From contig NZ_VULN01000004.1 of assembly GCF_009696675.1 (NCBI RefSeq), positions 62,001 to 126,000 of the forward strand: 64,000 nucleotides of DNA, read 5' to 3'. This document shows positions 58,718-64,000 of this stretch, one piece after another. Below the pieces are notes generated by a model. The model was not told the DNA's origin. It saw only the letters and a list, made by a program, of their open reading frames with translations, and did not search any database. Each line of letters opens with the position of its first letter. Within the stretch, counting starts at the first letter, position 1. The position numbers and the translations under genes are program-made. Origin of the DNA: Acidaminococcus fermentans. GTDB taxonomy: Bacteria; Bacillota; Negativicutes; Acidaminococcales; Acidaminococcaceae.

Positions 58718-61108
58718 TTACCAGGCCAGTTCTTCCTCGTGGAGGTTCCGGCCCCGTCCGGTGAGTTTGTCCAGGATCAGCCGCTGTTCCACCTGGGCCA
58801 CCATCTTTTTGGTGAATTTCACCGCATCCGGGTTTACGGACATACTGTCGATGCCGCTCTGGACCAGGAAGGCGGCGAATTCCGGATAGACGCTGGCAGC
58901 CTGGCCGCACAGGGACACGGTCTTCCCATCCCGGTGGGCCACATCGATGAGATGGCGGATGGCCCGTTTCACCGCCAGATTCCGTTCATCGAACAGGTGG
59001 GAGATCACATCGTTGTCCCGGTCGCAGCCCAGGGTCAGCATGGTCAGGTCGTTGGACCCGATGGAATAGCCGTCCACGAACTGGTTGAACTGATCCGCCA
59101 GGATGATGTTGGCCGGGATCTCCGCCATGAGCCATACCTTGAAGTCCGGCCCTCTGTGGAGTCCTTCTTCCGCCATGATTTCCACCACTTTCCGGGCTTC
59201 GTCCACGGTGCGGCAGAAGGGGATCATCACGTTCAGGTTCTTCAGCCCGTATTCTTCCCGGACTTTCCGGACTGCGGCGATTTCCAGCCGGAAGGCGGCG
59301 GTGTATTTGGGATCATAGTACCGGGAGGCTCCTCTCCAGCCCAGAAGAGCGCTGGGTTCGTGGGGTTCGAAGGCTTCCCCGCCTTTCAGATCCCGGTATT
59401 CGCTGGATTTGAAATCACTGAACCGGAGAGTCACCGGCCGGGGTGCCATGGCGGCGCAGACTTTCCGGAACCCGTCAGCCAGGGCATCCACCACTTTTTC
59501 CGGATGGCCGGACTGGATCAGATACAGGGGATGTTCATGGATGTAGGTGGTCCAGATGAATTCTTCCCGCATGAGGCCGATGCCGTCACAGGGCAGGCTG
59601 CTGTATTTTTCCGCCAGGGCCGGGTCACCCAGGTTCATGTAAATCTTGGTGCCGGTGACCGGGAAGGTTTCCTGGGCCACGATCTGGGTCTGGGGTGCTG
59701 CGGCAGCTGCCGCTTTCTTCACCTGGAGGTTGCCGGCGAACACCACCCCGTTGGAGGCGTCCACGGTAATCTCATCTCCGGTGTGGAGCAGGCTGGTGGC
59801 TGCGGTGCCCCGGCTCTTGGTGCCCACGATGCAGGGGATGCCCAGTTCCCGGGAAACGATGGAAGCATGACAGGTCATGCCGCCGCTGTCGGTGACAATG
59901 GCCTGGGCCTTCTTCATGGCCGGCACCCAGTCCGGCGCGGTCATTTCCGTGACCAGGATCTCCCCGTCCTTGAATTCATCGATATCGGAGGGGTCCTTGA
60001 TTACATGGACTTTGCCGTAGCCCATGCCCGGGCTGGCCGGCAGGCCTTTCACCAGTACCTTGGCGCTCTTGGTATCCTGTTCTTCCATTTTTTCCGCCGC
60101 CTTCTTTTCCTTGTTTCTCCGGGACCATACGGTTTCCGGACGGGCCTGGAGGATCCAGATCTTCCCGTCCCGTTCGTCGATGCCCCATTCCATATCCATG
60201 TAGCAGCCGTAATGGGCTTCGATTTTCTTGGCGTATCCGGCCAGTTCCAGGATCTGCTGGTTGGTCAGGGTCTGGCGTTTCCGGTCGGCTTCCGGCACCG
60301 GCACTTCTTCCGTATCCCCGCCCTTCTTCCGGACCAGCATCACATCCTGTTCGTTGACGGTAGCGGACAGGATCTTCATGTCATCCTTGGATACGATGTA
60401 GGTATCCGGGGTGACGATGCCCCCTACCACATATTCGCCCAGGCCCCAGGCTCCTTCGATCATGATGTTTTTGTCGTCCCCGTTGGCCACGTTCACCGTG
60501 AACATGACCCCGGCGGCCTTGGAGAACACCATCATCTGGATTACGGCAGAAAGGGCCAGAGACAGATGGTCATAACCCTGTTTTTCCCGGTAGTACACCG
60601 CCCGGTCCGTAAAGCAGGAAGCGTAACATTCCTTCACCTTGGCGATGACGCTGTCGGCTCCCTGGACGTTCAGATAGGTATCCTGCTGGCCGGCGAAACT
60701 GGCGTCGGGCAAGTCTTCTGCAGTGGCACTGGAGCGGACGGCCACATAGGGCTGGGCTTCCCCCACCTTGGCCGCCAGTTCCCCGTAGGCTTCCCGGATG
60801 GCATCCTGGAGATCCTGGGGCATTTCCTGTTCCATGATGGCGGCCCGGAGCTGACCGCACACGGTGCTCAGCTGTTCATTGTCCTCCACATCGGTGAGGC
60901 TGGCCAGCAGGCTGCGCATTTTTTCTTCCAGGCCGGTTGCTTTGATGAAGTACCGGTAGGCGTAGGCGGTTGTGGCAAATCCGTAGGGAACCGGCACATC
61001 AGTCTTGGAGGTCATTTCCCCCAGAGACGAAGATTTGCCCCCTACAATGTCCACATCTTTCCGTTCCAGCTGTTCGAACCACAACAGGTATGCTTTGGAT
61101 TTATCCAT
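58718..61108 (-). CDS. ppsA: Phosphoenolpyruvate synthase
   Basis: A 796-residue enzyme. The N-terminal ATP-grasp domain (GGKSSSLGEM, PYVAVRSSATAEDLPDASFAG) is followed by the phosphohistidine segment SGGMTCHASIVSRELG, where Thr-Cys-His marks the catalytic His and the Thr controlled by PSRP, and a PEP-binding barrel ending in SLCGQAASVYPEFAAFLV. The length and the CGQAAS motif favour PEP synthase over pyruvate phosphate dikinase. It makes PEP from pyruvate and ATP for gluconeogenesis. Confidence 0.93.
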   Translation of the reverse strand: MDKSKAYLLWFEQLERKDVDIVGGKSSSLGEMTSKTDVPVPYGFATTAYAYRYFIKATGLEEKMRSLLASLTDVEDNEQLSTVCGQLRAAIMEQEMPQDLQDAIREAYGELAAKVGEAQPYVAVRSSATAEDLPDASFAGQQDTYLNVQGADSVIAKVKECYASCFTDRAVYYREKQGYDHLSLALSAVIQMMVFSKAAGVMFTVNVANGDDKNIMIEGAWGLGEYVVGGIVTPDTYIVSKDDMKILSATVNEQDVMLVRKKGGDTEEVPVPEADRKRQTLTNQQILELAGYAKKIEAHYGCYMDMEWGIDERDGKIWILQARPETVWSRRNKEKKAAEKMEEQDTKSAKVLVKGLPASPGMGYGKVHVIKDPSDIDEFKDGEILVTEMTAPDWVPAMKKAQAIVTDSGGMTCHASIVSRELGIPCIVGTKSRGTAATSLLHTGDEITVDASNGVVFAGNLQVKKAAAAAAPQTQIVAQETFPVTGTKIYMNLGDPALAEKYSSLPCDGIGLMREEFIWTTYIHEHPLYLIQSGHPEKVVDALADGFRKVCAAMAPRPVTLRFSDFKSSEYRDLKGGEAFEPHEPSALLGWRGASRYYDPKYTAAFRLEIAAVRKVREEYGLKNLNVMIPFCRTVDEARKVVEIMAEEGLHRGPDFKVWLMAEIPANIILADQFNQFVDGYSIGSNDLTMLTLGCDRDNDVISHLFDERNLAVKRAIRHLIDVAHRDGKTVSLCGQAASVYPEFAAFLVQSGIDSMSVNPDAVKFTKKMVAQVEQRLILDKLTGRGRNLHEEELAW

Positions 61109-61150
61109 AATATCGCTCCTTTACTCTACGCTATTGGCGGTTATATCCTC

Positions 61151-61191
61151 GATATAGTGTATACTATATCACTATGATGCGGCATAATCAA
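61151..61191 (-). promoter_or_regulatory. Promoter of ppsA with an inverted repeat over the -10
   Basis: TTGATT (61186-61191), a 17-bp spacer and TATAGT (61163-61168). The inverted repeat GATATAGT-GTAT-ACTATATC (61151-61170) covers the -10 and start. A repressor, possibly CcpN, would block polymerase here. Confidence 0.7.
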
Positions 61192-61206
61192 GAGAAAAAA
61201 TAGGAG

Positions 61207-61289
61207 GCCTGCTGCCAATGCAGCAGACCCCGGTCAGCGGTCAGCCGTCAACAGTCAACGGCCCAAGGAAGCCAGCACCGCTGGCTTTG
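61207..61289 (-). repeat. Terminator hairpin plus dispersed GTCAGC/GTCAAC repeat, copy 7
   Basis: GGCCTGCTGC / GCAGCAGACC (about 61207-61228) is followed on the minus strand by a T-rich run and could stop the flavin-reductase transcript. Next to it lie GTCAGCGGTCAGCCGTCAAC, AGTCAACGGCC and an AAGCCAGC...GCTGGCTT hairpin. Confidence 0.6.
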
Positions 61290-61294
61290 AAATG

Positions 61295-61861
61295 TTATTT
61301 TGTTTCTCCCGGCGCTTCCGTGTGGGCGAAAGCCTTGCCCACTGCGCGCTCCGCCACCAGATAGGTGTGGTTCACCGGATCCAGCACCAGGGGACGGAGT
61401 TTGGCCGGGTCGATTTTCCCGTCGGTGAGGATGCTTTCGTCAGCGCTTACGTTGAGGATCTCGCCTACCAGCCGCTCGTTTTCCTCATCAAAGCTCTTTA
61501 CCCGGCATTCCAGTACCATGGGCAGTTCCGCAATGATGGGGGCATTCACCCGGCTGGATTTCTCCACATGGAATCCGGCCCGGGCCACTTTGTCCGGTAC
61601 CTTGTTCCCGGAAACCAGTCCCAGGTAATCGCAGGCCGCCAGCTGGTCTTCCGTGGCCATGCTCACGGTGAAGGCTCCTGTTTTCTTCAGGTTGGCCACG
61701 GTTTTGTGGGTCCGGGCCAGGCAGAAGGAAATCTCCGTATCATTGCTGATGCCGCCCCAGGCCGCATTCATCACATCCGGCACACCCTGTTCATCATAGG
61801 TCCCGATCATGTACACCGGCTGAGGATAGGTCAGGGGCTTTGCGCCAAAATCTTTCCGCAT
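61295..61861 (-). CDS. Flavin reductase-like FMN-binding protein
   Basis: A 188-residue split-barrel flavoprotein with the family patterns PVYMIGTYDEQGVPDVMNAAW, KTVANLKKTGAFTVS and a mid-protein ECRVKSF. It binds FMN and probably reduces flavins or other small acceptors. ATG at 61861 has AAAGGAG 10 bases upstream. It follows the FecCD permease gene by 38 bp, so the two may be co-transcribed; a role in iron release is a guess. Confidence 0.85.
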   Translation of the reverse strand: MRKDFGAKPLTYPQPVYMIGTYDEQGVPDVMNAAWGGISNDTEISFCLARTHKTVANLKKTGAFTVSMATEDQLAACDYLGLVSGNKVPDKVARAGFHVEKSSRVNAPIIAELPMVLECRVKSFDEENERLVGEILNVSADESILTDGKIDPAKLRPLVLDPVNHTYLVAERAVGKAFAHTEAPGETK

Positions 61862-61899
61862 GGATATCACACTCCTTTGGTTCCATTATACCATAACTG

Positions 61900-62865
61900 T
61901 CACTTTTTCCGGCACAGCAGCCAGAGGAAGTAGGGGGCCCCGAACAGAGCTGTAATGATCCCCACCCGGATCTCTCCCCCCGGCAGGAGCAGCCGGCCCA
62001 GGCTGTCGCAGAACACCAGGAACAGACCCCCGCCCAGGGCGCTGAGCGGCAGCAGGGTCCGATGGTCCGGTCCGGCCAGCAGCCGGAGGCAGTGAGGCAC
62101 CAGGAGCCCCACAAAACCGATGTTCCCTCCGGCGCATACCCCAAGTCCCATCAGAAGGGCCAGCCACCCCAGCAGCAGTTTCCGCCAGAAGGGGGCATCC
62201 ATTCCCAGGGACAGGGCCTGTTCCTCGCCCAGGCTCAGCACATTCAGCTGCCGGCCCCAAAGGCACAGGACGGCCAGCACCCCTACCAGCACCGGCAGCA
62301 GCAGCTTCACCTGGAGCCAGGTGCCCACTCCCAAGTTCCCCAGGGTCCAGAAAAAGTACTGGCGCATAACGGCGTCCGGGGCAAAGCTGAGAAGGCCGGC
62401 GGTCAGGGCCCCGCAGAGCAGGCTCACCGCCACCCCGGACAGGAGCAGCTTCACCCGGTCATGGCTCCGGCTGCCCAGGAGCCCCACCAGAAAGGAGGCC
62501 AGGGCCGCCCCGGCAAAGGCCCCCAGGGGCAGGAACCAGTAGCTTTTCTGGGGCAGCCCGGTGAGCAGCATCACCACCGCCCCCAGGGAAGCCCCGCCGG
62601 TGACCCCCAGGATCCCCGGATCCGCCAGGGGATTCCCGAAGATGCCCTGGAGGACCGTGCCGGAAGCCCCCAGAGCCGCTCCCGTACCCAGGCCCAGCAG
62701 CAGCCGGGGCAGCCGGAGATTCCACAGCACATTTACTTCCAAAGGGCTCCATCCTCCCTGGAACAGCCCCAGGGGAGACACGGGCACCTGGCCGCTGAAC
62801 AGGGACAGGAGGCACACCGGAACCAGCAGCAGTCCCAGCAGCCTGGCCCAGGCTTTTCCTTTCAT
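61900..62865 (-). CDS. FecCD-family iron/cobalamin ABC transporter permease
   Basis: A 321-residue protein with about nine membrane segments and the FecCD signatures LRLPRLLLGLGTGAALGASG, NPLADPGILGVTGGASLGA and a C-terminal GFVGLLVPHCLRLL (contact loop for the ATPase). The family imports ferric siderophores, heme or cobalamin. No binding protein or ATPase gene is adjacent; tRNA genes lie upstream. The permease therefore stands alone in this window. The ATG at 62865 has AAAGGAG. Confidence 0.88.
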   Translation of the reverse strand: MKGKAWARLLGLLLVPVCLLSLFSGQVPVSPLGLFQGGWSPLEVNVLWNLRLPRLLLGLGTGAALGASGTVLQGIFGNPLADPGILGVTGGASLGAVVMLLTGLPQKSYWFLPLGAFAGAALASFLVGLLGSRSHDRVKLLLSGVAVSLLCGALTAGLLSFAPDAVMRQYFFWTLGNLGVGTWLQVKLLLPVLVGVLAVLCLWGRQLNVLSLGEEQALSLGMDAPFWRKLLLGWLALLMGLGVCAGGNIGFVGLLVPHCLRLLAGPDHRTLLPLSALGGGLFLVFCDSLGRLLLPGGEIRVGIITALFGAPYFLWLLCRKK

Positions 62866-62886
62866 GTCTTTCTCCTTTCTCACAAA

Positions 62887-62916
62887 CAAAAAAGACGTTC
62901 CCCAAAGGGAGCGTCT
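62887..62916 (-). terminator. Terminator after the tRNA-Gln/tRNA-Glu genes
   Basis: On the minus strand AGACGCTCCC / GGGAACGTCT (one wobble) is followed by T6. Confidence 0.82.
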
Positions 62917-62983
62917 GTCTTTTATATAATGCAGTTCCATCCTCACGAGTGCATGGCCCATAGGGGATTCCCACGTATTGACC

Positions 62984-63058
62984 TGGTAGCGCCAACGAGA
63001 ATCGAACTCGTGATTTCGCCTTGAGAGGGCGACGTCTTAGCCGCTTGACCATGGCGCC
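62984..63058 (-). tRNA. tRNA-Glu (anticodon CTC)
   Basis: Read on the minus strand it starts GGCGCCATGGTCAAGC, has an anticodon loop CTCTCAA and ends TGGCGCT-A-CCA. It follows tRNA-Gln by 12 bp. Confidence 0.93.
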
Positions 63059-63070
63059 AAGATAAAAAAA

Positions 63071-63144
63071 TGGCTCCGGGACTAGGGCTCGAACCCAGAC
63101 TAGAAGATCCAGAATCTCCTGTGCTACCATTACACCATCCCGGA
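63071..63144 (-). tRNA. tRNA-Gln (anticodon CTG), copy 1
   Basis: It starts TCCGGGATGGTGTAATGG, has an anticodon loop TTCTGGA and ends CCCGGA-G-CCA. A TTGCAA/TATAAT promoter with a 16-bp spacer lies at 63162-63189. It is likely charged by the GatCAB route. Confidence 0.93.
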
Positions 63145-63161
63145 AGAAAGCTTACTCAATT

Positions 63162-63189
63162 ATTATAGCATACCCAAAAGAAATTGCAA
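63162..63189 (-). promoter_or_regulatory. Promoter of tRNA-Gln copy 1 and tRNA-Glu
   Basis: TTGCAA (63184-63189), a 16-bp spacer and TATAAT (63162-63167). Confidence 0.7.
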
Positions 63190-63213
63190 GGATTTTTTCC
63201 AAAATGCCAAAAG

Positions 63214-63236
63214 AAAAACCACCGCTTTCGCAGTGG
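63214..63236 (-). terminator. Terminator of tRNA-Gln copy 2
   Basis: CCACTGC / GCGGTGG with a GAAA loop, followed by T5. Confidence 0.8.
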
Positions 63237-63256
63237 CCGGTTTCTGGATAAAAAAA

Positions 63257-63330
63257 TGGCTCCGGGACTAGGGCTCGAACCCAGACTAGAAGATCCAGAA
63301 TCTCCTGTGCTACCATTACACCATCCCGGA
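63257..63330 (-). tRNA. tRNA-Gln (anticodon CTG), copy 2
   Basis: Identical in sequence to the copy at 63071-63144, with its own promoter (63366-63394) and terminator (63214-63236). Confidence 0.93.
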
Positions 63331-63365
63331 GTAACTCTCTTTGCTCTCTCAAAGAGTACTTTCTT

Positions 63366-63394
63366 AGTATACGACGGAGGGCAAAAAAATGCAA
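63366..63394 (-). promoter_or_regulatory. Promoter of tRNA-Gln copy 2
   Basis: TTGCAT (63389-63394), a 17-bp spacer and TATACT (63366-63371). Confidence 0.7.
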
Positions 63395-63426
63395 GGGATT
63401 TTTTTACTTTTTCCTAAAAAAAAGTA

Positions 63427-63474
63427 GGAAAATCAAAAGTTTTTAACATGGAAACTAAAAACTTTTGATTTTCC
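63427..63474 (-). terminator. Long AT-rich terminator of the phosphoesterase gene
   Basis: Perfect 19-bp arms starting GGAAAATCAAAAGTTTTTA around about 10 nt, followed on the minus strand by TAC and T8. Confidence 0.8.
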
Positions 63475-63504
63475 CGTATTTTTTATATTCAATCTGAAAA
63501 ACTT

Positions 63505-64000
63505 TCAGTCCAGGATCTTTTCCGGCCGGAAATCCAGGTAGTCTCCGGAGACCAGCCGGTACCGGATGCCTTTATGGAGCCCCAGGATACTGTCCTGGAA
63601 CTGGGCTTCTCCGTGACAGTGGGCATAGATCACCTGTTCCGCTCCGTATTTCTCCGCCATCCGGGTAAAGATGCTCTCCTCTTCCAGGATATTGGTGGGA
63701 GGATAGTGGAGGAACACCAGGAACTTCCGGTACCCCGCGTCCTGGGCTTTCCGGAAGGAATCCTCCAGACGGATGGCTTCCCGGCGGACCAGTTTTTGAG
63801 CGTGTTTTTCCGCCTCCTGGTCCCAGCTGAGCACTTCTCCGGTAAACCGGTTGATCAGAAAGGGTCCCTCAAAGGTGAATCCCTTGGTCCCCACCAGGGC
63901 ATAGTCCCGGTAGGCTGCGAAATTGTTCTGGAGGAAGAAGAGTTTTCCGGCATACTCCTGGTTCAGGGCGTCGGTTTTCTGAGCTTCCCAGAACATGTCA
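63505..64000 (-). CDS. Metallophosphoesterase (COG1768-like), N-terminus off the edge
   Basis: About 165 C-terminal residues are visible, and the frame stays open to the right edge. FLQNNFAAYRDYALVGTKGF, FLHYPPTN (metal-binding His) and VIYAHCHGEAQF (second His pair) match the C-terminal half of calcineurin-like phosphoesterases of the COG1768 type. The DxH and GNHD motifs must lie beyond the window. The ATG at 63996 is internal. Substrate unknown. Confidence 0.78.
   Translation of the reverse strand, partial: DMFWEAQKTDALNQEYAGKLFFLQNNFAAYRDYALVGTKGFTFEGPFLINRFTGEVLSWDQEAEKHAQKLVRREAIRLEDSFRKAQDAGYRKFLVFLHYPPTNILEEESIFTRMAEKYGAEQVIYAHCHGEAQFQDSILGLHKGIRYRLVSGDYLDFRPEKILD

Noticed and set aside
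1-64000. CRISPR array, prophage, integrase or toxin-antitoxin module
   Set aside because: I found no regularly spaced repeats, no phage structural or integrase genes, and no recognisable toxin-antitoxin pair.

Overview
The window looks like a chromosomal stretch of a GC-rich (roughly mid-50s % G+C), low-oxygen member of the Firmicutes. The Negativicutes are most likely, and an Acidaminococcus-like glutamate fermenter fits best. The signs are T-box leaders, a BofA-family protein, an indirect GatCAB system, two-subunit GlyQ/GlyS, CcpN/PEP-synthase control, and two almost identical copies of a glutamate dehydrogenase gene. The genus is inferred from gene content, not from a database comparison. 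I see no phage, insertion sequence, CRISPR array or plasmid module; this is a dense housekeeping and metabolic region.

Layout. 1-5890: a compact leftward operon dnaX, ybaB, recR, bofA, gtrA, dagK-like and an edge-truncated membrane sulfatase. 5920-6317: tRNA-Ser(GGA) and the SRP RNA. 6481-9857: FAD-linked oxidase, tRNA-Ser(CGA), tadA and metA behind a methionine T-box. 9870-16215: Crp/Fnr regulator, a UDG-family glycosylase, a metallophosphoesterase, a fluoride channel, an RlmD/TrmA-type RNA methyltransferase and a siroheme reductase. 16214-22373: hydrolase, AEC transporter, SDR, GNAT, flavodoxin-ferredoxin, nitroreductase and a secreted protein. 22372-26155: a UxaA-type dehydratase with a DAACS symporter and a divergent LysR. 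26254-30933: a TetR-yfcC-pepD operon, divergent from an EamA exporter through a shared operator region. 30944-33210: niaR, a small transcribed unit, murI and DUF3870. 33369-39427: two gdh copies as 1.35-kb direct repeats around recQ, a second AEC transporter and a 59-residue small gene. 39578-43052: HD protein, queG and an SGNH hydrolase. 43139-46436: gatCAB. 46581-49951: a trans-sulfuration enzyme, and a tartrate/malate dehydrogenase with a divergent LysR. 50067-53276: glyQS behind an unusually short T-box leader. 53298-61191: tRNA(CAT), rpoD, dnaG, ppsR, ccpN and ppsA. 61295-64000: flavin reductase, an orphan FecCD permease, tRNA-Glu and two tRNA-Gln, and an edge-truncated phosphoesterase.

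How the genes work together. Amino-acid catabolism and uptake dominate: two gdh copies, a dipeptidase with a YfcC carrier and an EamA exporter, a DAACS symporter and AEC carriers. Sulfur and methionine metabolism (metA, the trans-sulfuration enzyme, a siroheme reductase) and the gluconeogenic switch (ccpN, ppsR, ppsA) are also present. Translation and replication genes fill the rest.

Most notable observations: a near-consensus divergent promoter pair with two near-identical operators (29961-30038); homogenised gdh repeats with diverged but functionally similar promoters; a ppsR gene with no ATG, GTG or TTG start before its conserved N-terminus; a compact glycyl T-box; an apparently leaderless RNA methyltransferase gene; three convergent gene pairs whose two stop codons lie inside one perfect hairpin; a dispersed GTCAAC/GTCAGC repeat that sits next to terminators and has entered one coding region; and short orphan transcription units at 31555-31754 and 50003-50102.
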